This document shows, one piece after another, positions 20,025 to 29,030 of a DNA stretch of 64,000 nucleotides. Origin of the DNA: Wenyingzhuangia sp. 2_MG-2023 (GTDB lineage: Bacteria; Bacteroidota; Bacteroidia; Flavobacteriales; Flavobacteriaceae); NCBI RefSeq assembly GCF_030548295.1, contig NZ_JAUOSB010000001.1, forward strand, positions 620,001-684,000, given 5' to 3'. The translations under genes were made by a program, and so were the position numbers. Numbering within the stretch: position 1 is the first letter of the stretch; each line of letters opens with the position of its first letter. The notes under the pieces are model-generated. The model searched no databases. It had not been told where the DNA came from and saw only the letters and a program-made list of their open reading frames with translations.

Positions 20025-20254
20025 TGGTAATAATTACTTTGCAACGTAACAAATGTATTGGCTGTAATTATTGTGTGGAATTGGCTCCTGAACAATTTCA
20101 GATGTCTAAAAAAGATGGAAAATCGGTGTTGTTAAGAGCTCAAGAAAAAAAAGGTTTTTTTACGTTAAAATCTCCTGACGAATCAATTTTTGATGGAGCT
20201 TTTGAAGCTAAAAAAGCTTGTCCCGTAAAAATTATAGAAGTAAAGCAGATGTAA
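20024..20254 (+). CDS. Small [4Fe-4S] ferredoxin
   Basis: A 76-residue ferredoxin with a single cluster: CIGCNYC at residues 11-17 and a fourth cysteine at 66 in ACPVKII. The middle is a short insertion where the second cluster of bacterial ferredoxins would be. Its ATG overlaps the stop codon of the U32 gene, so the two proteins are translationally coupled. It may supply electrons to, or protect the cluster of, the U32 hydroxylation enzyme. Confidence 0.88.
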   Translation: MVIITLQRNKCIGCNYCVELAPEQFQMSKKDGKSVLLRAQEKKGFFTLKSPDESIFDGAFEAKKACPVKIIEVKQM

Positions 20255-20324
20255 ATTCAATATATAAGCTATTAGTTTTACTTTATATTAGAATAATTAT
20301 ATCTTTAGAAATTGATAGAAAAAA

Positions 20325-20340
20325 TTAACAAAGTTGTTAA
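20325..20340. promoter_or_regulatory. Palindrome before ricT
   Basis: TTAACAAAGTTGTTAA is a perfect inverted repeat with 7-bp arms around AG, followed by TTTT. It lies 54 bp before the ricT start. With a two-base loop it is a poor terminator, so it could equally be a protein-binding site or chance. Confidence 0.3.
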
Positions 20341-20393
20341 TTTTAAATGAATTGTGAACCTTACACTTAGTGTGAATAATAGATAAAAAATAT

Positions 20394-21953
20394 ATGAGCT
20401 GTACTAGTTGCTCAACAAAAGAAGGAGGAGTACCAAATGGTTGCAAAAGCAACGGAAGTTGTGGTACAAGTAGCTGTGATAAATTAACGGTTTTTGACTG
20501 GTTGGCAAATATGGAATTGCCTACAGGACAAAAACCATTTGACATAGTTGAAATTCGTTTTAAAAACGGAAGAAAGCATTTTTATAAAAACGAAAAAAAC
20601 ATTCAATTAACCATTGGTGAAGTTGTGTCTGTAGAAGGAAATCCTGGCCATGATATAGGAACAGTTTCTTTGACAGGAGAATTGGTAAAGATTCAGATGA
20701 AAAAGAAAGGAGTTGCTGTAGATAGTGATGAAGTAAAGAAAATTTATAGAAAAGCTACTGTAAAAGATATTGATATCTGGGAAGTAGCCAGAAATAAAGA
20801 AGAAGAAACCCAAAAAAGAGGTAGAGAGATCATCATCAAACTAGGCCTTAAAATGAAACTTTCTGATGTAGAATATCAGGGAGATGGGAACAAAGCAACA
20901 TTTTATTATACGGCAGACGATCGTGTAGATTTTCGTCAGTTGATTAGAGAATTGGCTTCTGCTTTTTCTATTCGTGTAGAAATGAAACAAGTGGGATTAA
21001 GACAAGAAGCTGCACGTTTAGGTGGAGTTGGTTCTTGTGGTAGAGAATTGTGTTGCTCTACTTGGCTTACAGATTTTAGAAAAGTTAATACAGCATCGGC
21101 TAGATATCAACAACTGTCTTTAAATCCACAAAAATTAGCAGGACAATGTGGAAAACTAAAATGTTGTTTGAACTATGAATTAGATACTTATTTGGATAGT
21201 CTAAAAAGTTTTCCTTCTCAGAATTTGATGTTGAAAACAGAAAGAGGGCTAGGTGTTTTTGTGAAAATGGACATTTTTAAAGAAGTGTTGTGGTACACTT
21301 ACAAAGATGACAAATCCAAATGGTTCAAACTAACGCTAGAACAAGTGTTAGAAATTATCTCGGAAAATAAAAAAGGAAATTCTGTAGAAGGTTTAGAAGA
21401 CTTTGATGCGGAGAACATAGAAGAAACTAAGGTTGATTTTGAAAATGTAGTAGGACAAGATAGTTTGACTCGTTTTGACGAACCTAAAAGATCGAAACGT
21501 AGAAGAAGTAAAAAACCAACAAATAGGGCTACTTCTGGTTCAAACACTAGAGGAGGGGCTACACCAAGAAATGCTGGCCCAAAAACAAATACGGATAAAA
21601 CTTCAGAAACACCTGTAGCAAAACAAAACGGAAACAGACCCGCAGGGAGAAGGCCAAATAATAGGAATAGAAAAAATCCGAATCAAGCACCTCAGAAACC
21701 AAACTCTACGACCAATCCGGAGCAAAAAAATAACGAATCGGCTAAACCAATTAAGCCTAGACCGCAAAGAAAACCTCAAAGGAAAAAACCTCAAGGAGGT
21801 GTTGCACCGAATCAGAATGTAAATGAAAATAAGAGTCCAAACACGGCTCCAGAAAACACACCTAATGCGGCTGCTAATAACAAGCCAAGAAGAAGGAATA
21901 ACAATAGGAGAAGACCAAACAAACCGAACAATGGACCTGCTAAAAGTGAATAA
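20394..21953 (+). CDS. ricT: RicT/YaaT-like PSP1-domain protein
   Basis: A 519-residue protein with a cysteine-rich N-terminus (CTSCS...C...GSCGTSSC, residues 2-25), a PSP1 domain (about 60-290) with GSCGRELCCSTW and GQCGKLKCCLNYE, and from about residue 365 a basic, disordered tail rich in Asn, Pro, Arg and Lys. B. subtilis RicT is part of an iron-sulfur complex affecting RNase Y processing. RNase Y-linked roles in Bacteroidota are inferred only. The tail looks suited to RNA binding. Its stop overlaps the start of gldH. Confidence 0.85.
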   Translation: MSCTSCSTKEGGVPNGCKSNGSCGTSSCDKLTVFDWLANMELPTGQKPFDIVEIRFKNGRKHFYKNEKNIQLTIGEVVSVEGNPGHDIGTVSLTGELVKIQMKKKGVAVDSDEVKKIYRKATVKDIDIWEVARNKEEETQKRGREIIIKLGLKMKLSDVEYQGDGNKATFYYTADDRVDFRQLIRELASAFSIRVEMKQVGLRQEAARLGGVGSCGRELCCSTWLTDFRKVNTASARYQQLSLNPQKLAGQCGKLKCCLNYELDTYLDSLKSFPSQNLMLKTERGLGVFVKMDIFKEVLWYTYKDDKSKWFKLTLEQVLEIISENKKGNSVEGLEDFDAENIEETKVDFENVVGQDSLTRFDEPKRSKRRRSKKPTNRATSGSNTRGGATPRNAGPKTNTDKTSETPVAKQNGNRPAGRRPNNRNRKNPNQAPQKPNSTTNPEQKNNESAKPIKPRPQRKPQRKKPQGGVAPNQNVNENKSPNTAPENTPNAAANNKPRRRNNNRRRPNKPNNGPAKSE

Positions 21954-22431
21954 AATCCTTTTGATAATTATTGCAGCTATGTTGATTGTTTCCTGTGATG
22001 GAAATAAGATATATGACACCTACCAAACAGTGGAGAACAATCGTTGGGCAGCCAATGACTCCATTGTTTTTGAAGTAAATTTAAAAGAGGTTTCCAAGCC
22101 TTTACATGTTTTTTTAAACATGAGAACAGATGCTAATTTCCCGTATAGAAATTTATATGTTATTAGTAAAATGACTCTTCCTAATGGGGTTACTATCAAA
22201 GATACTTTGGAGTACGAAATGGCAGATGCTTATGGAAAATGGTTAGGAGAGGGACTTACAGATGTTAAAAACAACAAACTCTTTTTTCTAGAAAATTATA
22301 AATTCCCACAAGAGGGAACTTATCAATTTGAATTTACACAAGCAATGAGAAAAAGAGGAGAACTTCAGGGGCTGACAGAACTTATTGGTGTAAGAGATGT
22401 TGGTCTTAGAATAGAAAAATCACAAAATTAA
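21931..22431 (+). CDS. gldH: Gliding motility lipoprotein GldH
   Basis: A 166-residue lipoprotein with the lipobox LIVSC (Cys22), followed by the GldH pattern: YDTYQTVENNRWAANDSIVF, then NLYVISKMTLPNG and EYEMADAYGKWLGEG. GldH is one of the lipoproteins needed for gliding and type IX secretion in Flavobacterium johnsoniae. The ATG at 21931 was chosen because it puts the signal peptide at the N-terminus; the frame is open 108 bp further upstream. It overlaps ricT by 23 bp and lies 10 bp before the PBP1A gene. Confidence 0.92.
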   Translation: MDLLKVNKILLIIIAAMLIVSCDGNKIYDTYQTVENNRWAANDSIVFEVNLKEVSKPLHVFLNMRTDANFPYRNLYVISKMTLPNGVTIKDTLEYEMADAYGKWLGEGLTDVKNNKLFFLENYKFPQEGTYQFEFTQAMRKRGELQGLTELIGVRDVGLRIEKSQN

Positions 22432-22441
22432 TTTTACGATA

Positions 22442-24733
22442 ATGGAACAAGAAAAAGTGACAAAACCAAATTATTCTTTGTATTTAAAAGTTTTTTGGGG
22501 TTTGTTTTCATTTTTAATTTTAAGCATTTCAGCTGTCTTTTTATTAATCAATATGGGGGCTTTTGGGAAGCTTCCCACCTTTGAAGAATTAGAAAATCCT
22601 GAAAGAAATTTTGCAACAGAAATTATTTCCTCAGACGGAATTACTTTAGGAAAGTATTATAGAGAAAACAGAACTCCTGTAAAGTTTCAAGATTTGCCAG
22701 AAAACCTGGTAAAAGCTTTGGTTGCTACTGAGGACGAACGTTTTTTTGAGCATTCAGGAATCGATTTTTTTGCTTTGGCTAGAGCCGTAAGTAAACTTGG
22801 ACAAGATGGAGGAGGAAGTACCATTACCCAACAGTTGGCAAAACAGTTGTTTACAGAAAATTACGGGACTAAAAATATTATAGAGCGTGTTTTTCAAAAA
22901 TTAAAAGAGTGGGTTATTGCTGTAAAGTTGGAAAGACAGTATACTAAGAACGAAATCATAACCATGTATTTAAACAAGTACGATTTCTTGTACAATGCAA
23001 TTGGAATTCGTTCTGCTTCTAGAATTTATTACAATAAAGAACCTAAAGATTTGGCTATTGAAGAATCTGCTATTTTAGTTGGAATGGCTAAAAATCCTTC
23101 TTTGTACAATCCTAGAAGATTCCCTGTGAATGCACAAAAAAGAAGATCTACCGTTTTTGGACAAATGGAACGAAATGGATTAATTACCAAAGCAGAAAAA
23201 GATTCATTAAACAAATTGCCTCTTGAAATAGAGTTTACTCCAGAAGGTCACAGTGATGGACACGCAACGTATTTTAGAGAACATTTAAGAGACTATTTAA
23301 AAGGATGGATTAGAAATAACCCTAAAGAAGACGGAACGTATTACGACTTGTATAGAGATGGTTTGAAAATTTATGTGACCTTAGATTCTCGTATGCAAAA
23401 ATATGCAGAACAAGCAGTTTCTGAACACATGTCTAATTTGCAACGTATCTTTTTTAAGGAACAAAAAAGGAACAGAACAGCACCTTTTTATGATTTGAAA
23501 AATTCAGAGATAGATAAAATATTGTTCAAAGCCATTAGAACAACCCAGCGTTACCAAACCTTAAACAACCAAGGGGTAAGCAAGAAAGAAATTTTAAGAA
23601 ATTTTAAGAAACCAAGAAAAATGAAAGTTTTTGATTGGAAAAAAGGAGAAAAGGATACGGTGATGTCTCCTTATGATTCCATCAAATATTACAAATCATT
23701 TTTGAGATCTGGATTGATGGCAATAGAACCACAAACAGGACATATCAAAGCTTGGGTAGGAGGAATCAATCATAAATATTTTAAATACGATCATGTAAAA
23801 CAAGGAAAACGTCAGGTAGGATCTACGTTTAAACCCTTTGTGTATGCATCGGCAATCAATCAATTTAGAATTTCTCCTTGTGAAAAATATCCTAACACAC
23901 CTTACACCATTCCCAAGGGAAAATACGGTTTGTTAAGTGACTGGACTCCTAAAAATGCGGGAGAAGAATATGGTGGAGAATTAACCTTAAAACAGGCTTT
24001 GGCAAAATCTGTCAACGTAATTACGGCAAGAATGATTGATAGAGTAGGGCCGGAAACGGTAGTGAATTTGGCTAAAAAGTCGGGAATTACATCACATATA
24101 GATCCTTATCCGTCTATAGCCTTAGGTACTTTAGATGCTAGTTTGTACGATATGGTTGGAGCGTATGCAATGTTTGCCAACAAAGGATTTAGAGTACATC
24201 AAACCATGGTGATGCGTATAGAGGATAAAAACGGAAGTATTTTACAGCGTTTTGTTCCTGCATCTGAAGAAGTGATGAGTGAAGAAGCTGCTTATGCTGT
24301 TTTGGATTTGTTAAAAGGAGTTACCATGGAAGGATCTGGAGTTCGTTTGCGTGGTAAATGGGGAAAATATCCTGAAAATGTAGCTACTGGGTATCCATAC
24401 CAATTTACCAATCCTATTGCAGGTAAAACAGGAACCACACAAAATCAATCGGATGGTTGGTTTATGGGAGTTGTGCCTAATTTGGCTGTAGGAGTATGGA
24501 CAGGTGGAGAAGAAAGAGCTACACATTTTGCGGGAATTACTTACGGACAAGGAGCAAGTATGTCTTTACCTACTTGGGCTTTGTTTATGAAAAAATGTTA
24601 CGCAGATGAAGCACTGTCTATCAGTCAAGAAGATTTTGAACAACCAGAAAATTTTGGTATAGCAATTGATTGTAATTCGTCGGGTGAGGATGAAGATGCT
24701 TCTTCAACAATTGAAACTAGTACTGATTTTTAA
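22442..24733 (+). CDS. mrcA: Penicillin-binding protein 1A (bifunctional glycosyltransferase/transpeptidase)
   Basis: A 763-residue class A PBP that polymerises and cross-links peptidoglycan. A membrane anchor (about 14-36) is followed by the GT51 domain with EDERFFEHSGIDF (catalytic Glu near residue 97) and GGSTITQQLAKQLF. The transpeptidase domain has the SxxK motif in VGSTFKPF (near 460), SVN in AKSVNVITA and KTGTTQ near 662. All active-site motifs are present. It is a member of the ricT-gldH-PBP-xth-ompA-mltD run of closely spaced genes. Confidence 0.95.
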   Translation: MEQEKVTKPNYSLYLKVFWGLFSFLILSISAVFLLINMGAFGKLPTFEELENPERNFATEIISSDGITLGKYYRENRTPVKFQDLPENLVKALVATEDERFFEHSGIDFFALARAVSKLGQDGGGSTITQQLAKQLFTENYGTKNIIERVFQKLKEWVIAVKLERQYTKNEIITMYLNKYDFLYNAIGIRSASRIYYNKEPKDLAIEESAILVGMAKNPSLYNPRRFPVNAQKRRSTVFGQMERNGLITKAEKDSLNKLPLEIEFTPEGHSDGHATYFREHLRDYLKGWIRNNPKEDGTYYDLYRDGLKIYVTLDSRMQKYAEQAVSEHMSNLQRIFFKEQKRNRTAPFYDLKNSEIDKILFKAIRTTQRYQTLNNQGVSKKEILRNFKKPRKMKVFDWKKGEKDTVMSPYDSIKYYKSFLRSGLMAIEPQTGHIKAWVGGINHKYFKYDHVKQGKRQVGSTFKPFVYASAINQFRISPCEKYPNTPYTIPKGKYGLLSDWTPKNAGEEYGGELTLKQALAKSVNVITARMIDRVGPETVVNLAKKSGITSHIDPYPSIALGTLDASLYDMVGAYAMFANKGFRVHQTMVMRIEDKNGSILQRFVPASEEVMSEEAAYAVLDLLKGVTMEGSGVRLRGKWGKYPENVATGYPYQFTNPIAGKTGTTQNQSDGWFMGVVPNLAVGVWTGGEERATHFAGITYGQGASMSLPTWALFMKKCYADEALSISQEDFEQPENFGIAIDCNSSGEDEDASSTIETSTDF

Positions 24734-24744
24734 ATTTCATCAAC

Positions 24745-25509
24745 ATGAAGATTATATCTTACAACGTAAACGGAATAAGAGCGGCTCTTAAAAAAGGTTT
24801 TTTAGATTGGTTAGAAGCTGCCAATCCAGATATTTTATGCCTACAAGAAACCAAAGCTCACAAAGAACAATTGGACTTGACCGTTTTTGAAAATATAGGA
24901 TACAAATATACATATTGGTTTTCTGCACAAAAGAAAGGGTACAGCAGTGTAGCGGTTTTGTGCAAAGAAGAACCTAAGCATATAGTTTATGGTACGGGTA
25001 TAGAAACCATGGATTTTGAAGGAAGAAATTTACGTGTAGATTACGATACTTTTTCGGTGATGAGTTTGTACTTGCCTTCAGGAACCAATGATGCTCGTTT
25101 GGGTTTTAAACTAAATTACATGGATGAGTTTTTAGACTATGTAACTGAGTTAAGAAAAGAAATTCCGAACCTAATTATCTGTGGAGATTACAATATTTGT
25201 CACGAAGAAATAGACATTCACAATCCAAAACAAAATAAGAACACTTCTGGGTTTTTACCAGTAGAAAGAGCGTGGTTGAGTAAATTTATTGGGAGTGGTT
25301 TTGTAGATAGTTTTAGACATTTTAACAAAGAGCCTCATCATTATTCTTGGTGGAGTTACAGGGCAAATGCCAGAAATAACAACAAGGGGTGGAGAATTGA
25401 TTACCACATGGTAACGGACAATTTAAAAGAGAGAATGGAACGTGCTTACATTTTACCAGAAGCAAAGCATTCAGATCATTGTCCTATCGTTTTAGAAATT
25501 TCAAAATAA
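24745..25509 (+). CDS. xth: Exodeoxyribonuclease III / AP endonuclease
   Basis: A 254-residue ExoIII-type endonuclease/exonuclease/phosphatase fold enzyme for base-excision repair. Seen motifs are SYNVNGIRAAL, the metal-binding LQETK, YLPSG, CGDYNI (catalytic Asp/Asn), RIDYHMV and the C-terminal HSDHCPI histidine. It starts 11 bp after the PBP1A gene and ends 6 bp before the OmpA gene. Confidence 0.95.
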   Translation: MKIISYNVNGIRAALKKGFLDWLEAANPDILCLQETKAHKEQLDLTVFENIGYKYTYWFSAQKKGYSSVAVLCKEEPKHIVYGTGIETMDFEGRNLRVDYDTFSVMSLYLPSGTNDARLGFKLNYMDEFLDYVTELRKEIPNLIICGDYNICHEEIDIHNPKQNKNTSGFLPVERAWLSKFIGSGFVDSFRHFNKEPHHYSWWSYRANARNNNKGWRIDYHMVTDNLKERMERAYILPEAKHSDHCPIVLEISK

Positions 25510-25515
25510 TATTTT

Positions 25516-26466
25516 ATGAAAGCAGTCTTAGTTTCTATCGTTACTTTATTCATGTTTACTAGTTGTGTGACTAAAAAAAGATTTGTGGAATTGTCAGATA
25601 AATACGACAAGCTTTACAAAACCAATGGAAAACTAATCGCTAAAAATGATCAGTTGTTAAAAGATAAAAACACTATTGGTGAACAATTGAGTGAATTGCA
25701 ACAAGAGAAAAAAGAGGTTGATAATCAGGTTGCATCTTTAGAACAAAGTTTTAAAGCATTGCAAAAAAAACAAGAAAATTTGCAAGATTCTTATGATTTA
25801 TTATCGTCTAAAAGTTCTTCTGAAATCAATGCAAAAGCTTCTGAAAATCAAAAATTATTGATTGCTTTAGAAGACAAAGAAAACGAATTGTTTGAAGAAG
25901 AAGCGGAGTTGAGAAAACTAAAAGCAGCTTTGGATGCACGTTCTAAAAGAATTGAAGATTTAGAAGCTTTGATAGCAAGTAAAGAGCAAGCCATGGAAAA
26001 ATTGAAAGATGCCATCAGTGATGCTTTGATCGGTTTTGAAGGAAAGGGGTTGACAGTGGTGCAGAGAGACGGAAAAATCTATGTCTCTATGGATAATAAA
26101 TTGCTTTTTGGTTCCGGACAATGGGCTGTGGGTGCTAATGGAAAAAAGGCAGTGATTGAATTGGCCAAAGTACTGGTAGAAAATCCGGACATCAACGTAT
26201 TGATAGAGGGACACACAGACAATGTTCCTTACAAATCAGGAGGAGTTATTCAAGACAACTGGGATCTATCAGTAAAAAGAGCAACGGCAATTGTACGCAT
26301 TTTACAAAACGAAAAAGTATCTGCAAATCAAATAACGGCTGCGGGTCGTAGTGAATACAATCCAGTAGCTACAAATGAAACTGTTGAAGGAAAAGCAAAA
26401 AACAGAAGAATAGAAATTGTATTGTCACCTAATTTGGATGCGATTACAAAATTATTGAACGAATAG
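25516..26466 (+). CDS. OmpA family outer-membrane lipoprotein
   Basis: A 316-residue lipoprotein with lipobox FTSC (Cys17). Residues about 25-170 are a long coiled coil of Lys/Glu/Gln/Leu heptads. The OmpA peptidoglycan-binding domain is at about 185-305 with EGHTDNVPYKSGG, NWDLSVKRA and AAGRSEYNPV...KNRRIEIV. It probably bridges the outer membrane to peptidoglycan, consistent with its position between a PBP and a lytic transglycosylase. Confidence 0.92.
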   Translation: MKAVLVSIVTLFMFTSCVTKKRFVELSDKYDKLYKTNGKLIAKNDQLLKDKNTIGEQLSELQQEKKEVDNQVASLEQSFKALQKKQENLQDSYDLLSSKSSSEINAKASENQKLLIALEDKENELFEEEAELRKLKAALDARSKRIEDLEALIASKEQAMEKLKDAISDALIGFEGKGLTVVQRDGKIYVSMDNKLLFGSGQWAVGANGKKAVIELAKVLVENPDINVLIEGHTDNVPYKSGGVIQDNWDLSVKRATAIVRILQNEKVSANQITAAGRSEYNPVATNETVEGKAKNRRIEIVLSPNLDAITKLLNE

Positions 26467-26484
26467 ATTTAAAGATAAAGATTG

Positions 26485-28017
26485 ATGAGGTTACTTTTAT
26501 GTTTGTTTTTTGCAACTACAGTATTGTTTGCACAAAAGTCGAAAGATACAATACAAGATGTTGATGTAAAAAAGACAATTCTTACGGAAATGGAAAGCAA
26601 CATTGATCTGTCTGATACAAAAGATAGTATTGATGATGCTGCTCTGGCTAAGATAGACAGTATATGGATGGAGAATTTGTACAAATCTTCACTCATCGAT
26701 AGTGTTTTTAGTCGTTTACAACCTATTGATGAAGTTGAAAATGAATGGTCTTTTTCTAGCGAATTATCTACAGATACTTTAAAGTATCGTTTGGAAAGGT
26801 TGAATGAGAAAACACCTTTCCATATAGAGTACAATATTGAATTGGAGCGCATTATTAAAAGTTATTTAAAATATAGAGGAAGGTATTATCCTGAAGTAAT
26901 GGCTAGAGCGGATTATTATTTTCCGTTTTTTGAGGAGCAATTAGCAAATCTAGAAATTCCGTTAGAAATTAAATATTTGGCAATTGTAGAGTCTGCATTA
27001 AAACCAAAAGCAAAGTCTAGAGTTGGAGCAACAGGTTTGTGGCAATTTATGTATCAAACAGGTAAAATGTTTGGCTTGAAAGTAAGTTCTTATGTAGATG
27101 AAAGACAAGATCCTGTAAAATCTACCAAAGCAGCTTGTAAGTATTTAGAGGAATTGTATCATAGTTTTAACGATTGGGATTTGGCACTGGCTGCATATAA
27201 TTCAGGGCCAGGAAACGTTTCTAAAGCAATTAGGAGATCTGGTAATAGAACCAACTATTGGAACATTCGTCCTTTTTTACCTAAAGAAACAGCAGATTAT
27301 TTGCCTGCTTTTTATGCAACCATGTACATTTTTGAATATGCAAAAGAACATGGAATTCAGAAAGAAGAACCAAGAATACATCATTTTGCTACAGATAGCA
27401 TTCAAGTAAAACAATTGCTAACCTTTCAACAAGTTCATGATATGGTTGGTACTGACATTGAATTGTTAGAGTTTTTAAATCCATCTTACAACTTAAACGT
27501 TGTTCCTTATGTAAAAGGGAGTAATTACAAGTTGGTCTTACCTATGGAAGATGCGTTGAATTTTGTAGATAATGAAGGAGAAATTTACGCGCATGCTACA
27601 GCACAGGCAAATGAAAGAGAAAAACCATTGCCTAAATATTTTGAAATGAGCCAGAGGGTTCGTTATGCTGTTCAGTCGGGTGATTATTTAGGTTCTATTG
27701 CAGAAAAATTTGGAGTGTATGTTAGAGATTTAAAGAAATGGAACAATTTAAAGTCTTCTAATTTAAAAGTAGGTCAGAGGTTAACGGTCTTTCCAAAAAA
27801 GTTAAATTATAAGGCATCAACTCCTAAAAAAGCAATAGCAAAAGTGGAGGTTCCTAAAACAGGACCTAAAAAATATCATACAGTTGTTGAGGGAGATAGT
27901 CTTTGGGACATTGCAAAAAAATACAGTGTTACAGTTACTGCAATCAGATCTTGGAACAATCTATGGAGTAGTAATAACTTAAAATTAGGAAATCAATTGG
28001 TGATTTATAAAATGTAA
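26485..28017 (+). CDS. mltD: Membrane-bound lytic murein transglycosylase, MltD-like with two LysM domains
   Basis: A 510-residue lytic transglycosylase. It has a signal peptide ending VLFAQ (about residue 17). The SLT domain (about 140-300) carries the catalytic Glu in VESALKPKAKSRVGATGLWQ (near 168) and the ALAAYNSGPGNV motif. Two LysM repeats lie at about 390-435 (VQSGDYLGSIAEKFGV) and 458-505 (VVEGDSLWDIAKKYSV) and bind glycan. I chose ATG 26485; TTG three bases earlier adds one residue. It cleaves peptidoglycan to 1,6-anhydro products. Confidence 0.93.
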   Translation: MRLLLCLFFATTVLFAQKSKDTIQDVDVKKTILTEMESNIDLSDTKDSIDDAALAKIDSIWMENLYKSSLIDSVFSRLQPIDEVENEWSFSSELSTDTLKYRLERLNEKTPFHIEYNIELERIIKSYLKYRGRYYPEVMARADYYFPFFEEQLANLEIPLEIKYLAIVESALKPKAKSRVGATGLWQFMYQTGKMFGLKVSSYVDERQDPVKSTKAACKYLEELYHSFNDWDLALAAYNSGPGNVSKAIRRSGNRTNYWNIRPFLPKETADYLPAFYATMYIFEYAKEHGIQKEEPRIHHFATDSIQVKQLLTFQQVHDMVGTDIELLEFLNPSYNLNVVPYVKGSNYKLVLPMEDALNFVDNEGEIYAHATAQANEREKPLPKYFEMSQRVRYAVQSGDYLGSIAEKFGVYVRDLKKWNNLKSSNLKVGQRLTVFPKKLNYKASTPKKAIAKVEVPKTGPKKYHTVVEGDSLWDIAKKYSVTVTAIRSWNNLWSSNNLKLGNQLVIYKM

Positions 28018-28022
28018 ATAAA

Positions 28023-29030
28023 ATGAAAAAAATAATTGCAATTTTCAGTTTGATCATTCTTTTTTCTTGCGGAGGTAAAGAAGGGAAAAAAGATGAAAAA
28101 AATGCTTATACAAAACCAGAATCAACAGGAAGAATCAACCACATAATGGTGGTGGTAAATCCAGACGATTGGAAAGGGAAATTATCAAATGCTTTTCAAG
28201 AGTTGATTGGAGATGTGATTCCAGGTTTGCCTCAACCAGAATATCCATTAAATATTTCTACAATTCCGCATCACGCGTTTAATAAAATGTTTAAAAACAG
28301 TAGAAATCTATTGGTGTTAGATATTGCAGATAAAGAAGTTTTTAGAGTTATCAAAGACAAATATTCACAACCACAAACTATTATAGAATTCAAAGCTCCA
28401 TCCATAGATGCTTTGGTAAAATTGATGGAAACCAAAGGTGCTGAAATTGTAAAAACATTTAAAGAAGAAGATTTAAAAATCACTTTAAAAGAGTTTAGAA
28501 AAAACAGATACTCAAAAAAAATAAATACGTTGTCTCATTTAAAAGTAAACATGGTAATTCCAGATAAATACAGAATGGTCATGGATACTTTAAATTCTTT
28601 TATGTGGCTACGTAATCATATTTCTGGGGGAATTGCTTCTGGAGATCAGAATAACAATATTATTGCGTATCAAGCTCCAATGTTTGATGACAGCAAACCA
28701 TTAATAGATCAGATTATTAAAAATAGAGATAGTATTGGAAAGGCTTTTATAAAAGGAAACGATCCTGAAACAATGTATATGATTACTGAAGCGGCAAGAA
28801 ACCCTGTGGTAAAAGAAGTAATGATTGATGGTAAAAAAGCATACGAGACTAGAGGAACTTGGGAAGTATTTGGTGCTTTTATGGCTGGTCCTTTTTTAAA
28901 TTATTCTGTAATAGATGAGAAGAATAATAGAGTAATTGTTTTGGAAGGATTTAACTATGCTCCTTCTGTAAAAAAACGTGATTTTATGTTTGAATTGGAG
29001 GCCATTTTAAAGTCGGCTAATATTGAATAG
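28023..29030 (+). CDS. DUF4837 family lipoprotein
   Basis: A 335-residue predicted lipoprotein with lipobox LFSC (Cys16). The body begins STGRINHIMVVVNPDDWKG and contains the FKAPSIDALVKLM and TRGTWEVFGAFMAGPFLNY blocks that I associate with DUF4837, a family of unknown function found in Bacteroidota. It follows the mltD-like gene by 5 bp, so an envelope role is likely. Its last 14 bp overlap the convergent ABC ATPase gene. Confidence 0.85.
   Translation: MKKIIAIFSLIILFSCGGKEGKKDEKNAYTKPESTGRINHIMVVVNPDDWKGKLSNAFQELIGDVIPGLPQPEYPLNISTIPHHAFNKMFKNSRNLLVLDIADKEVFRVIKDKYSQPQTIIEFKAPSIDALVKLMETKGAEIVKTFKEEDLKITLKEFRKNRYSKKINTLSHLKVNMVIPDKYRMVMDTLNSFMWLRNHISGGIASGDQNNNIIAYQAPMFDDSKPLIDQIIKNRDSIGKAFIKGNDPETMYMITEAARNPVVKEVMIDGKKAYETRGTWEVFGAFMAGPFLNYSVIDEKNNRVIVLEGFNYAPSVKKRDFMFELEAILKSANIE

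Noticed and set aside
21603-22019. Minus-strand 138-codon frame opposite the ricT tail
   Set aside because: It mirrors the low-complexity Asn/Arg/Pro codons of the disordered ricT C-terminus; composition artefact.
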